The notes beneath the pieces are model-generated. The model saw nothing but the letters and a program-made list of their open reading frames with translations, did not search any database and was not told the DNA's origin. Of a stretch of 64,000 nt of DNA, positions 44,238 to 54,332 are shown in pieces; position 1 is the stretch's first letter; every line of letters starts with the position of its first letter. The stretch comes from Mycobacterium deserti (lineage in GTDB: Bacteria; Actinomycetota; Actinomycetes; Mycobacteriales; Mycobacteriaceae). A program made the translations under genes and the position numbers. Where the stretch lies: NCBI RefSeq assembly GCF_025345615.1, contig NZ_JAODWD010000005.1, forward strand, positions 248,001 to 312,000, written 5' to 3'.

Positions 44238-44407
44238 GCGCGTTCCGCTGTGCCGGCTGTGACTACGTGTACGACGAGGCGAAAGGTGCTCCGCGGGAGG
44301 GGTTTCCGGCCGGAACGCTGTTCGAGGACATCCCCGAGGATTGGTGCTGCCCGGATTGCGCAGTACGCGAGAAGGTCGATTTCGAAGAGGTAGGAGTGAA
44401 GCAGTGA
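44234..44407 (+). CDS. rubA: Rubredoxin RubA
   Basis: 57 residues with the two rubredoxin knuckles, Cys6-x2-Cys9 ('CAGC') and Cys39-x2-Cys42 ('CPDC'), around 'YDEAKGAPREGFPAGTLFEDI'. It is an electron carrier to AlkB. The second knuckle is preceded by an additional Cys38 ('WCCPDC') where RubB has Ser, and the first lacks the bulky residues of RubB. GTG 44234 overlaps the alkB stop and its stop overlaps rubB, both as GTGA. It resembles the AlkG1-type rubredoxin, which in other alkane degraders does not always support hydroxylation. Confidence 0.95.
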   Translation: MSAFRCAGCDYVYDEAKGAPREGFPAGTLFEDIPEDWCCPDCAVREKVDFEEVGVKQ

Positions 44408-44586
44408 GTGATTACAGAATGTTCGTCTGCGTGCAGTGCGGGTTCGAGTACGACGAGGCCAAGGGGTGGCCGGAAGACGGCATCGCGCCGGGCACCCGCT
44501 GGGACGACATCCCGGAGGACTGGAGCTGCCCGGATTGTGGCGCGGCGAAGTCGGACTTCGAGATGGTGGAGGTGGCCCGTTCGTGA
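44404..44586 (+). CDS. rubB: Rubredoxin RubB
   Basis: 60 residues. The iron is bound by Cys9-x2-Cys12 ('CVQCGFEYDEAKG') and Cys42-x2-Cys45 ('SCPDCGAAKSDF'), the full typical rubredoxin (AlkG2-type) pattern. It probably is the main electron donor to AlkB. GTG start within the rubA stop; GTGA overlap with the regulator gene. Two non-identical rubredoxins in one operon are usual for actinobacterial alkB loci. Confidence 0.95.
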   Translation: MSDYRMFVCVQCGFEYDEAKGWPEDGIAPGTRWDDIPEDWSCPDCGAAKSDFEMVEVARS

Positions 44587-45239
44587 CCGTTAGTGTCGCG
44601 GTCGTGAGTGCACTGCGGCGCGACAGACGGACCGCGCAGCGCATCCCGTACGCCGAGGCGTCCAGGGTGCTGCTGCGCGATTCGATTCTGGACGGCATGC
44701 GCGAGGAGCTGCTCACCCGCGACTGGTCGGCGATCACGCTGTCGCACGTGGCCAAGGCCGCCGGCATCAGCCGCCAGACGATCTACAACGAGTTCGGCTC
44801 ACGGCAGGGCCTGGCGCAGGCGTACGCACTGCGTCTGGCCGACCGGCTCGTGGACCAGATCGACGAGTCGATCGAGGGCAACGAAGGCGACGTGAAGGCC
44901 GCGTTCGAGCAGGGGTTTCGGGACTTCTTCACCGAGTCCGCCGCCGATCCGCTGGTGATCTCGCTGCTGACCGGAGACATCAAACCCGATCTGCTGCAGC
45001 TCATCACCACCGACAGCGGACCGATCATCACGCACTGCAGCCGGCGGCTGACGGCCACGTTCGTGGACAGTTGGGTGCAGGCAAGCGAAGAGGACGCCGG
45101 GGTGCTGGCCAGAGCCATCGTCCGACTGGCGATGAGTTACGTGTCGATGCCCCCCGAGGCGGACCACGATGTGGCTCGTGACCTGGCCAAATTGATGACG
45201 CCGTTCGCCGAACGCTACGGTGTCATAGATATCCCTTAG
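44583..45239 (+). CDS. TetR-family regulator of the alkB operon, Rv3249c-like
   Basis: 218 residues. The N-terminal helix-turn-helix includes 'SAITLSHVAKAAGISRQTIYNEFGSRQGL', standard for TetR proteins. The C-terminal ligand-binding part ('FEQGFRDFFTESAADPLVISLLTGD') is close to other alkane-operon regulators. GTG 44583 overlaps the rubB stop; GTG 44604 is an alternative. As the last gene of the operon it probably represses its own promoter and is released by a fatty acid or alkane product (inference). Confidence 0.88.
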   Translation: MTVSVAVVSALRRDRRTAQRIPYAEASRVLLRDSILDGMREELLTRDWSAITLSHVAKAAGISRQTIYNEFGSRQGLAQAYALRLADRLVDQIDESIEGNEGDVKAAFEQGFRDFFTESAADPLVISLLTGDIKPDLLQLITTDSGPIITHCSRRLTATFVDSWVQASEEDAGVLARAIVRLAMSYVSMPPEADHDVARDLAKLMTPFAERYGVIDIP

Positions 45240-45305
45240 CTGTCAGAGCGCCAAGCGCCTGTCCCGCGAGCCCGCAGGCTGAGGGTTTTCCGCATGGGTG
45301 TCCTC

Positions 45306-45323
45306 GGCGCACATCTGTGCGCC
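45306..45323. other. Hairpin between the alkB operon and ahcY
   Basis: GGCGCACA (45306-45313) and TGTGCGCC (45316-45323) are perfect complements with almost no loop, 33 bases before the ahcY start. It could end the alkB operon or be part of the ahcY leader. No T tract follows. Confidence 0.5.
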
Positions 45324-45356
45324 GCACGACAATGACGAACGAAAAAGGGGCTCTAC

Positions 45357-46823
<1,467 letters not shown>

Positions 46824-46835
46824 GTCGGTCGCCAT

Positions 46836-46891
46836 CGAAACTGCGGTCGGATCGCGATTTCCCTGAAATTCGCGATCTGACCGCAGTTTCG
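46836..46891. terminator. 22-bp stem-loop between ahcY and the haemophore gene
   Basis: The arm CGAAACTGCGGTCGGATCGC plus GA (46836-46857) pairs with 46870-46891 with a single G-T type mismatch, around a 12-base loop. It starts 13 bases after the ahcY stop and ends 6 bases before the convergent gene's stop, so it can act as a two-way terminator. Confidence 0.85.
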
Positions 46892-46897
46892 GCGTCT

Positions 46898-47263
46898 CTA
46901 AGGGCTGACCGCAGTGCCGCAGCGGTTCTTCATGTCCACCAGCGGTTGGCGGATGCCGTTCATCTCGGCGTCCTCCTGCGGGTGGGTGGCCATATAGCCG
47001 TCCACGCGGGTCGCGACCTGCTCACGGGACAGGTCACCGAGCGTGCTCATGAAACCATTCAGATCGGGATGGGTGAACAGATACGCCGAGGCCGAGGCGT
47101 CCACGCCGGCTTGGACGCCCTGCAGGTCGGCGGTGGTGCAATGCGGCGGATCAACGGCGGGGTCCCCGGTCGCGTTGGCCAGGGGAGCGGCGCACAGTGC
47201 GGCGACGGCGGCCACTCCCGCCAACAGGGTCATCGACAGGTGGCGCGTGGTGACGTTGGGCAT
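46898..47263 (-). CDS. Secreted haem-binding (haemophore, MHB-type) protein
   Basis: 121 residues with a cleavable signal peptide (about 1-30, ending 'PLANATGDP'). The mature part has two cysteines ('PPHCTTAD' and 'KNRCG') likely forming a disulphide, with 'YLFTHPDLNGFMSTL' and 'VDGYMATHPQ' between. This pattern is that of the small mycobacterial haemophore family (Rv0203-like). It may bind haem outside the cell for iron uptake (family knowledge; ligand unproven here). ATG 47263 has GAGGAG upstream. No iron-regulator box was recognised. Confidence 0.82.
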   Translation of the reverse strand: MPNVTTRHLSMTLLAGVAAVAALCAAPLANATGDPAVDPPHCTTADLQGVQAGVDASASAYLFTHPDLNGFMSTLGDLSREQVATRVDGYMATHPQEDAEMNGIRQPLVDMKNRCGTAVSP

Positions 47264-47399
47264 GAGCTGAGCTCCTCGGGATTGGCTGTTTGCTGCCAGT
47301 CTGGAGTCGCCGCCGTGGTGATGCAAAGCCTCCCAAGGCCTTACACAGAAAACGCGCAGGCGTTCCGAAGCTTCTCGGGCCGAGCCTGCTCCGTCTGCC

Positions 47400-48221
47400 T
47401 CAACGGGCGGGTTCCAGGCAGTACAGCCGCGCCGGTTGGACGTAGGAGATCGGTTTCGAACCGGCCCGGCACCGCGTGTCATCTGTCGTACCGTCGAACC
47501 GCTGGACGACCTTGACCTGAGCCAGCGAGCTCACGCAGTTCCGGTGAGCGAACGGCGCTTCGGTCATATCGACGGTGTTGACTGAATAGCATTCGCCCTC
47601 AATGAAATTAGCGGCGAAGCACAGCGTTTCGTCATCCCAGAACAACGTGGTGTAGTCGGTGTCGTCGCGGCGTTTGCCGTCCGGACACATCGCATTCGCA
47701 CCACCCTTGGAGACGAGTTCCATGACGGCCCGCGGGTCCTCGCAGTCCGAAGGCTCCGGGTTGCGTTCGGTGAATTCGCTGTCGAGTACGCAGTCGCCGA
47801 TCACGAGACCGTCACCGGCGGCAGGCGTGCTCGTCGCGGTGCTCGACCGCGACGGACTGCTTGAACTGCTCGAACTGCTCGAACGAGAAGAACTACTCTC
47901 CGAATCCGGCGACGACGACAACGTGGCGGCTCGGACCACGCCGCCCAGCAGCGACAGAACGAGGATCGCCGAGCCCGCGATGATCAGCCCGGTGCCGCGC
48001 GGCTTCGGCCGCGGCGGCGGCCATTGACCGGGCTGCGGATAGTAGTAGGGCGGTTGGGCGCCAGGAGGATACGGCGGGTAGCCCTGCGGCGGGTAGGGGC
48101 CGTAACCGGGTGGCGGCGGTTGGCGCCGGGTCCGCTGGACGAGCCCGACGATCAACAGCGTCAGACCGATCAGCGGTATCGCCAACGCCCCGATGACGAC
48201 GCCGATGGTGTAGGCGGCCAT
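47400..48221 (-). CDS. Proline/serine-rich membrane protein, LppU-like
   Basis: 273 residues. An N-terminal membrane segment (about 5-27) is followed by a Pro/Tyr/Gly-rich cytoplasmic stretch ('PPPPGYGPYPPQGYPPYPPG'). Then comes a second membrane segment (about 80-102), a run of serines ('SSSSRSSSSSSSSSPSRSS' type), and an external domain with six or more Cys ('DCVLDSE', 'DCEDPR', 'AMCPDG', 'LCFAAN', 'ECYSV', 'RNCVSS'). The Cys-rich part matches the LppU/SCO3897 type of actinobacterial exported domain. ATG 48221 with GGAAGGG upstream. Function unknown. Confidence 0.78.
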   Translation of the reverse strand: MAAYTIGVVIGALAIPLIGLTLLIVGLVQRTRRQPPPPGYGPYPPQGYPPYPPGAQPPYYYPQPGQWPPPRPKPRGTGLIIAGSAILVLSLLGGVVRAATLSSSPDSESSSSRSSSSSSSSSPSRSSTATSTPAAGDGLVIGDCVLDSEFTERNPEPSDCEDPRAVMELVSKGGANAMCPDGKRRDDTDYTTLFWDDETLCFAANFIEGECYSVNTVDMTEAPFAHRNCVSSLAQVKVVQRFDGTTDDTRCRAGSKPISYVQPARLYCLEPAR

Positions 48222-48352
48222 GTGTGCCCTTCCGCTGTTGAACTGTCCGGTCAAATTGTCCGCTGCTTCACGCGGCAGCGCGTACACATGTTTGCGCACC
48301 GACTCGATCCGTCACGCCGCCGGTCCGCGTCGCCACAGATACGCTGCGGTGC

Positions 48353-48985
48353 GTGCTCATCGTGATCGAAGGCGTCGACGGCGCCGGCAAACGCACGCTG
48401 ACCGATGGACTGCGCGCCGCGTTCGAGGCGGCGCACAAATCGGTCGCCACGCTTGCCTTTCCGCGCTACCACCACTCGGTCACGGCCGACCTGGCCGCTG
48501 AGGCCCTGCGCGGCGAGCACGGCGACCTCGCGGGATCCGTCTCTGCGATGGCGGTGCTGTTCGCTCTCGATCGCGCGGGCGCCATGGACCAGATCGCCCA
48601 TCTCGACGCCACCCACGACGTCGTGATTCTCGACCGCTACGTCGCGTCCAACGCCGCCTACAGCGCCGCGCGCATGCACCAGGGCGTCGACGGCGACATC
48701 GTCGAGTGGGTGCGGTGGCTCGAATACGACCGGCTCGGGCTCCGAAAGCCCGACTGGCAGGTGCTACTGGCCGTGCCAACAGAACTCGCCGCCGAGCGGG
48801 CCGACAACCGGGCCCGCGAGGAAGCCGACCGAGCCAAGGACGCCTACGAGCGCGACGACGGTCTGCAGCGGCGCACCAACGAGGTGTACTCCGCGCTGGC
48901 GGCCGAGCACTGGTGCGGCCGGTGGGTGACTGCCGGTCCCGACGTCGATCCGGCGGCACTCGCGTCGACGCTGAGCGGGCGCTGA
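48353..48985 (+). CDS. tmk: Thymidylate kinase
   Basis: 210 residues, P-loop kinase making dTDP from dTMP. 'IEGVDGAGKRTLTDGL' is the Walker A loop with the mycobacterial GKRT form, and 'VVILDRYVASNAAYSAAR' carries the DR(Y/H) motif. 'LLAVPTELAAERADNRAREE' corresponds to the lid region. GTG 48353. It lies 61 bases upstream of mtrA, as in other mycobacteria. Confidence 0.96.
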   Translation: MLIVIEGVDGAGKRTLTDGLRAAFEAAHKSVATLAFPRYHHSVTADLAAEALRGEHGDLAGSVSAMAVLFALDRAGAMDQIAHLDATHDVVILDRYVASNAAYSAARMHQGVDGDIVEWVRWLEYDRLGLRKPDWQVLLAVPTELAAERADNRAREEADRAKDAYERDDGLQRRTNEVYSALAAEHWCGRWVTAGPDVDPAALASTLSGR

Positions 48986-48999
48986 GACCGTTCAACACG

Positions 49000-49038
49000 C
49001 AAAACGCCCGTGTGCTAGCCGCGTTTTGTCGCGTTTTG
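49000..49038 (+). promoter_or_regulatory. Repeats of GCGTTTTG upstream of mtrA
   Basis: CAAAACGC (49000-49007) is the complement of GCGTTTTG (49021-49028), and a second direct copy of GCGTTTTG follows at 49031-49038, 8 bases before the mtrA start. Such repeated octamers beside a response-regulator gene are candidate autoregulatory sites. Confidence 0.45.
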
Positions 49039-49046
49039 GTGACACC

Positions 49047-49733
49047 ATGGATTCCATGAGGCAAAGGATTTTGGTTGTCGACGACGACCCTTCGCTCGCC
49101 GAGATGCTCACCATCGTGCTGCGCGGAGAAGGTTTCGACACCGCGGTCATCGGCGACGGCACGCAGGCGCTCACCGCCGTGCGTGAACTGCGCCCGGACC
49201 TGGTGCTGCTCGACCTGATGCTGCCCGGCATGAACGGCATCGACGTGTGCCGCGTGCTGCGCGCGGACTCGGGTGTGCCGATCGTGATGCTGACGGCCAA
49301 GACCGACACCGTCGACGTGGTGCTCGGCCTGGAATCCGGTGCCGACGACTATGTGATGAAGCCGTTCAAGCCGAAGGAACTCGTCGCCCGCGTGCGCGCC
49401 CGGCTGCGCCGCAACGAGGACGAGCCGGCCGAGATGCTCTCCATCGCCGACGTCGAGATCGACGTGCCCGCCCACAAGGTGACCCGGCAGGGTGAGCAGA
49501 TCTCGCTGACGCCGCTGGAGTTCGACCTCCTGGTCGCGCTGGCACGCAAACCACGGCAGGTGTTTACTCGTGATGTGCTGCTCGAACAGGTGTGGGGATA
49601 CCGTCACCCCGCCGACACCCGTTTGGTGAACGTGCATGTCCAGCGTTTGCGGGCCAAGGTCGAGAAGGACCCGGAGAACCCGCAGGTGGTGCTGACCGTT
49701 CGAGGAGTGGGATACAAGGCCGGACCGCCGTGA
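49047..49733 (+). CDS. mtrA: Response regulator MtrA
   Basis: 228 residues, same length as the M. tuberculosis protein and nearly identical in my memory of it. The receiver domain has 'VVDDDPSLAEML', the phospho-acceptor Asp56 in 'LLDLMLPG', and Lys in 'MKPFKPKEL'. The C-terminal OmpR/PhoB winged helix includes 'TRLVNVHVQRLRAKVE'. It controls cell division, chromosome replication and cell-wall genes and is essential in M. tuberculosis. ATG 49047 gives 'MDSMRQRIL'. Operon with mtrB and lpqB. Confidence 0.97.
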   Translation: MDSMRQRILVVDDDPSLAEMLTIVLRGEGFDTAVIGDGTQALTAVRELRPDLVLLDLMLPGMNGIDVCRVLRADSGVPIVMLTAKTDTVDVVLGLESGADDYVMKPFKPKELVARVRARLRRNEDEPAEMLSIADVEIDVPAHKVTRQGEQISLTPLEFDLLVALARKPRQVFTRDVLLEQVWGYRHPADTRLVNVHVQRLRAKVEKDPENPQVVLTVRGVGYKAGPP

Positions 49734-49808
49734 GTCCGCACGGCTGCGCCGTGGCCATGATCTTGACTCCTCGGCGGTCGTCGTGTTCTTGACCGCTCGG
49801 CGGGCGCC

Positions 49809-51455
49809 GTGATCTTCAGCTCGCGACGGCGCATTCACCGGCGTTCGGCACCACTGGTACGCGGTCTCGGTGCGCTGGGTCGAGCGCTGGCGCTCGCCTG
49901 GCGACGCTCTCTGCAGCTGCGGGTGGTGTCGCTCACGCTGGGGCTGTCGCTGGCCGTGATCATGGTGCTGGGCTTCGTGCTGACCAGTCAGATCACCGAC
50001 CGCATCCTCGAAGTCAAAGTCCGCGCCGCGACCGAAGAGGTCGACCGTGCGCGCGGCACTGTCAGCGGCATCGTCGGCGGTGAGGAGACTCGTTCGCTCG
50101 ACAGCAGCCTGCAACTGGCGCGCAACACCTTGATCGACCGCACCGCCGACGCCGGCACCGGATTGGCGGGCACCTTCGACGCGGTGCTCGTGGTGCCCGG
50201 CGACGGTCCGCGCGCGGCGACCGCCGCGGGCCCGGTCCAGCAGGTGCCCAACGCGCTTCGCGAGTTCGTGACGGCCGGTCAGGTCAGCTACCAGTACGCC
50301 ACCGTCAACACCGACGGCTTCTCCGGCCCCGCGTTGATCGTCGGCAGCCCTACCTCGTCGCCGGTGACCAATCTCGAGCTGTACCTGATCTTCCCGCTCA
50401 ACAACGAAGAGTCCACAATTGCGCTCGTGCGCGGCACCATGGCCACCGGTGCGGTCGTGCTGCTGGTACTCCTCGCGGCGATCGCCCTGCTGGTGGCCCG
50501 CCAGATCGTGCTGCCGGTGCGGTCGGCTTCGCGGATCGCCGAGCGGTTCGCCGAAGGACACCTCACCGAGCGCATGCCCGTGCGCGGTGAGGACGACATG
50601 GCTCGTCTGGCGGTGTCGTTCAACGACATGGCCGAGAGCCTGCACCGCCAGATCACCCAGCTCGAGGAGTTCGGCAACCTGCAGCGCCGCTTCACCTCCG
50701 ACGTCAGCCACGAACTGCGCACCCCACTGACGACGGTGCGCATGGCCGCCGACCTCATCCACGACCACAGCGAGGACCTCGACCCCGCGCTGCGCCGCTC
50801 CACCGAGCTGATGGTCAACGAGCTCGACCGGTTCGAGACACTGCTCAACGACCTGCTCGAAATCTCGCGCCACGACGCGGGTGTCGCCGAGCTGTCGGTC
50901 GAGGCGGTGGATCTGCGCTCCACCGTGCAGAGCGCCTTGGACAACGTCGGACACCTCGCCGCCGACGCCGACGTCGAACTGATCGTCGATCTGCCCCCCG
51001 CGGAGGTGATCGCCGAGGTCGACGCGCGCCGCGTCGAGCGGATCCTGCGCAACCTGATCGCCAACGCCATCGACCACGCCGAGCGCAAGCCCGTGCGCAT
51101 CCGGATGGCGGCCGACGAGGACACGGTCGCGGTCACCGTGCGCGACTACGGCGTCGGCTTGCGCCCCGGCGAGGAGAAGCTGGTGTTCAGCCGCTTCTGG
51201 CGCTCCGACCCGTCGCGGGTGCGGCGTTCCGGCGGCACCGGACTGGGACTGGCGATCAGCATCGAGGACGCCCGCCTGCACCAGGGCCGCCTCGAAGCGT
51301 GGGGCGAACCGGGCAAGGGCGCCTGCTTCCGACTCACCCTGCCGCTGGTACGCGGCCACAAGGTGACGACGAGTCCGCTTCCGATGAAGCCCGTTGTCGC
51401 GGAACGGCCGCCGCGTCGTACCCGCGACCGCGAGCCCGCCGAGGAGACGGTGTGA
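49809..51455 (+). CDS. mtrB: Sensor histidine kinase MtrB
   Basis: 548 residues. Two membrane segments (about 40-62 and 212-235) enclose an external sensor region. A HAMP domain follows ('PVRSASRIAERFAEGHLTERM'), then the H-box 'FTSDVSHELRTPLTTVRMA', N-box 'RNLIANAIDHAE' and G-boxes 'DYGVGLRP' and 'GGTGLGLAIS'. It phosphorylates MtrA. GTG start 75 bases after mtrA; GTGA overlap with lpqB. The C-terminal tail after the kinase domain is basic and proline-rich. Confidence 0.97.
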   Translation: MIFSSRRRIHRRSAPLVRGLGALGRALALAWRRSLQLRVVSLTLGLSLAVIMVLGFVLTSQITDRILEVKVRAATEEVDRARGTVSGIVGGEETRSLDSSLQLARNTLIDRTADAGTGLAGTFDAVLVVPGDGPRAATAAGPVQQVPNALREFVTAGQVSYQYATVNTDGFSGPALIVGSPTSSPVTNLELYLIFPLNNEESTIALVRGTMATGAVVLLVLLAAIALLVARQIVLPVRSASRIAERFAEGHLTERMPVRGEDDMARLAVSFNDMAESLHRQITQLEEFGNLQRRFTSDVSHELRTPLTTVRMAADLIHDHSEDLDPALRRSTELMVNELDRFETLLNDLLEISRHDAGVAELSVEAVDLRSTVQSALDNVGHLAADADVELIVDLPPAEVIAEVDARRVERILRNLIANAIDHAERKPVRIRMAADEDTVAVTVRDYGVGLRPGEEKLVFSRFWRSDPSRVRRSGGTGLGLAISIEDARLHQGRLEAWGEPGKGACFRLTLPLVRGHKVTTSPLPMKPVVAERPPRRTRDREPAEETV

Positions 51456-53209
51456 AGCGCCTGCTCGCGATCGTGTGGCTGCTGGCCTGCGTCCTGGCGG
51501 GATGCGCCGGCGTGCCCAGCTCCTCGGCGCCGCAGGCCATCGGCACCGTCGACCGCCCCGCGCCACCGAGCCTGCCGAAGCCGACTCCGGACATGGACCC
51601 GGACGTGCTGCTGCGCGAATTTCTCAAAGCCACAGCCGATCCCGCGAACAGGCATCTGGCGGCCCGGCAGTTTCTCACCGAGTCGGCCTCAGGGGCGTGG
51701 GACGACGCCGGTAGCGCACTACTGATCGACAACGTGGTGTTCGTCGAAACCCGCAAGCCGGAGCGAGTTTCGGTGAACATGCGCGCCGACATCCTCGGGT
51801 CGCTTTCGGACATGGGCGTCTTCGAGACCGGCGAGGGCGCGCTGCCCGACCCCGGCCCGATCGAACTGGTGAAGACTCCGGACGGCTGGCGCATCGACAA
51901 ACTGCCCAACGGCGTATTCCTGGACTGGCAGCAGTTCCAGTCCACCTACAAGCGCAACACGCTGTACTTCGCGGACCCGACTGGCCAGACCGTCGTACCC
52001 GATCCGCGGTATGTCGCGGTGTCCGACCCCGACCAACTGGCCACCGAACTGGTGAGCAAGCTGGTCGCTGGCGCGCGCCCGGAGATGGCGGGCACCGTGC
52101 GCAACCTGCTCGGCCCGCCGCTGAAACTGCGTGGCCCGGTCACCCGCGCCGACGGCGGGAAGATGGGAGTCGGCCGCGGCTACGGCGGCGCGCGCATCGA
52201 CGTCGACGGCCTGTCGACGACCGACCCGCACAGTCGGCAACTGCTTGCGGCGCAGATCATCTGGACGTTGTCGCGCGCCGGGGTCAACGGACCCTACGTG
52301 ATCAACGCCGACGGCGCGGCGCTCGACGACAGGTTCGCCGACGGCTGGGAGACCTCGGACGTCGCCGCCACAGATCCAGGCGCGTTCCCCGGAGCGGCGG
52401 CCGGCCTGCACGCGCTGGTGAACGGGTCGCTGGTGTCGCTCGACGGCCAACGGGCACCGCGGGTGTCCGGATCGTTCGGTTCCACACCGAATCAGACCGC
52501 CGCGGCCGTCTCGCGCTCCGGACAGGAAGTGGCCTCCATCGTGACGCTTCGCCCCGGCGCACCCGACATGGTGTCGTCGCTGTGGGTCGGGCCGCTGGGC
52601 GGCAACGCGTCGCAGGGGCTGGAGGGGCGCAGCCTTTCGCGGCCGAGCTGGTCGCTCGACGACGCGATCTGGGTGGTGGTCGACGGCATCAACGTGGTGC
52701 GCGTCATCCAGGACGCCTCCGGCGCCCCGGCGCGCATACCGGTCGACTCGGCACGCGTCTCGTCGAGATTCCCCGGCGTCATCGCCGAGCTGCAACTGTC
52801 GCGCGACGGTACTCGCGCCGCAATGGTCATCGGGGGACAGGTGATCATGGCCGGAGTCGAGCAGACGCCGGGCGGCGGCTACGCGCTGACCTACCCTCGA
52901 CGCCTGGGCTTCGGACTCGGCAACACCGTGGTGTCCCTGTCGTGGCGCACCGGCGACGACATCGTCGTCAGCCGAACCGATCCCGCGCATCCCGTCTCCT
53001 ACGTCAACCTCGACGGGGTCAACTCCGACGGCCCGAGCCGCAACCTGCTGATGCCTGTCAGCACCGTGGCAGCGAGCCCGTCGACGGTGTACGTCGCAGA
53101 CGAGCGCGGCGTACTTCAGCTGTCCGCCTCGGCTGCCGAGGACAACCCGGCGTGGGCCGAGGTGCGCCCGTTGATGGCCAACAGTGCGGTGCCCGTGCTC
53201 CCGGGCTGA
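51452..53209 (+). CDS. lpqB: Lipoprotein LpqB
   Basis: 585 residues. The signal peptide ends in the lipobox 'LAGC' (Cys18). A GerMN domain (about 190-310, 'LVAGARPEMAGTVRNLLGPPLKL') is followed by a beta-propeller-like C-terminal region with 'PSWSLDDAIWVVVDG' and 'LSRDGTRAAMV'. LpqB modulates MtrB signalling and affects cell division and motility in M. smegmatis. GTG overlaps the mtrB stop. Here the comF-type gene does not follow directly, because four other genes lie between. Confidence 0.95.
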   Translation: MKRLLAIVWLLACVLAGCAGVPSSSAPQAIGTVDRPAPPSLPKPTPDMDPDVLLREFLKATADPANRHLAARQFLTESASGAWDDAGSALLIDNVVFVETRKPERVSVNMRADILGSLSDMGVFETGEGALPDPGPIELVKTPDGWRIDKLPNGVFLDWQQFQSTYKRNTLYFADPTGQTVVPDPRYVAVSDPDQLATELVSKLVAGARPEMAGTVRNLLGPPLKLRGPVTRADGGKMGVGRGYGGARIDVDGLSTTDPHSRQLLAAQIIWTLSRAGVNGPYVINADGAALDDRFADGWETSDVAATDPGAFPGAAAGLHALVNGSLVSLDGQRAPRVSGSFGSTPNQTAAAVSRSGQEVASIVTLRPGAPDMVSSLWVGPLGGNASQGLEGRSLSRPSWSLDDAIWVVVDGINVVRVIQDASGAPARIPVDSARVSSRFPGVIAELQLSRDGTRAAMVIGGQVIMAGVEQTPGGGYALTYPRRLGFGLGNTVVSLSWRTGDDIVVSRTDPAHPVSYVNLDGVNSDGPSRNLLMPVSTVAASPSTVYVADERGVLQLSASAAEDNPAWAEVRPLMANSAVPVLPG

Positions 53210-53310
53210 TGCGGCCCTCGCCTTTCGCGCTTTGAACCGTCTCGCGGCATCGCCCGTTGTGCTGACAGAACGACGCCACAGGCGTTTGCTATCAGCCAGG
53301 AGTAGAAGAC

Positions 53311-53763
53311 ATGACGATTCGCGGTCCACTGATCACGTTGGGTGCCGTCGCGGCCCTCGGCGGCGCCATCCTCTCTCTCAACGTGGCGCAAGAGCCCGGG
53401 ACGGCGTCGCCCACGCCGGTCGCGGAGACGTCCACCACCGCCGCGCCGACGCCCGCCCAGCCGTTGGAAACCTTCCCGCAGCACGCGGACTACGTCGGCG
53501 ACATCCCGACCGCCGACGGGACGCTCACCGTGGAGATCAGCGTCGACGGCTCCGAAGCGAGCGCATACGCCTGCGACGGCTACGCCATCGAGTCGTGGCT
53601 GCGCGGACCCGCCGTCAATGGCACCATGCGCCTGGCGAACACGGACCGAAGCAGCCGCCTCGACGGCAGGCTGGAGAACGCCACCCTCGTGGGCACGCTC
53701 TGGATCGGAGAGCGGAAATGGGACTTCACGGCGGCCCGGCTGAAGGGTGAGGGCGATGTCTGA
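53311..53763 (+). CDS. Secreted protein of unknown function, first of a redox operon
   Basis: 150 residues. The N-terminal hydrophobic segment (about 8-25) is followed by a Thr/Pro/Ala-rich linker and a compact domain of about 90 residues ('YVGDIPTADGTLTVEISVDG', 'ACDGYAIESWLRG', 'GTLWIGERKWDFTA'). I recognise no family. ATG behind AGGAG. It overlaps the next gene by 8 bases and probably shares a transcript with the membrane protein and the Rieske lipoprotein, so it may be a partner in an extracytoplasmic electron-transfer unit (inference). Confidence 0.75.
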   Translation: MTIRGPLITLGAVAALGGAILSLNVAQEPGTASPTPVAETSTTAAPTPAQPLETFPQHADYVGDIPTADGTLTVEISVDGSEASAYACDGYAIESWLRGPAVNGTMRLANTDRSSRLDGRLENATLVGTLWIGERKWDFTAARLKGEGDV

Positions 53764-54319
53764 GTCGCCGACGACTCGACAGCCGACCACCGCCGGCGTG
53801 GGCGGCCTGGCCGCCGTGGTGATAGGTGCCCTCGTCGCGGTCGGACTTGGCGCGTTCGGGAAAATGCATGAGCCGCAGTTCTTCTCGATCAACGTGGCGG
53901 GGTTCTCCAGCGGCACCGCGGTGAAGTCGTGGCTGGCCACCCTGGCGGTGGCGCTGGCGGTGTTCCAGTTGGCATCGGCATTCGCGATGTACCGGTTGAC
54001 GCCGGGCGGCCGGGCGCCTGCGTGGATCGGCACGGCCCATGTCTGGTCGGGACGCCTGGCCGTGCTGGCGACCGTGCCGGTGGCGGTGCACTGCCTGTAT
54101 GCGCTTGGCTTCGCGTCGACTGACACCAGGGTGCTGTTCCACTCACTGTTCGGATGCTTCTTCTATGGCGCCTTTGCGACGAAGATGCTCCTGCTCACGC
54201 GAAGGGGCGTGCGGGCATGGGTGGTTCCGATCGCGGGGGGATTGGTCTTCTTCGGCCTGGTCTACACCTGGCTGACGTCGGCGTTGTGGTTCTTCCAGAC
54301 GACCGGCATCACGTTCTAA
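53756..54319 (+). CDS. DUF6529-like membrane protein (possible b-type cytochrome)
   Basis: 187 residues with five hydrophobic segments. Several His lie in or next to them: 'GTAHVWSGRLAVL', 'AVHCLYALGF' and 'LFHSLFGCFFYGAF'. This arrangement resembles small haem-binding b561-type membrane proteins; haem binding is inferred only from these His. ATG 53756 is used; an in-frame GTG at 53747 is possible. The Rieske gene begins 13 bases downstream, so electrons could pass between the two (inference). Confidence 0.72.
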   Translation: MSESPTTRQPTTAGVGGLAAVVIGALVAVGLGAFGKMHEPQFFSINVAGFSSGTAVKSWLATLAVALAVFQLASAFAMYRLTPGGRAPAWIGTAHVWSGRLAVLATVPVAVHCLYALGFASTDTRVLFHSLFGCFFYGAFATKMLLLTRRGVRAWVVPIAGGLVFFGLVYTWLTSALWFFQTTGITF

Positions 54320-54332
54320 CGAAAGGATTGCA

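Noticed and set aside
45240..45356. Possible S-adenosylhomocysteine riboswitch before ahcY.
   Set aside because: There are short hairpins, but I could not fit the conserved SAH riboswitch core. A covariance-model search would decide; a significant hit would reverse this.
48480..51566. Very long open frames antisense to tmk-mtrA-mtrB, and similar ones antisense to secA1 and fbiA.
   Set aside because: They are opposite well-recognised genes, have Arg/His/Gly-rich composition typical of GC-rich shadow frames, no ribosome sites and no family motifs.
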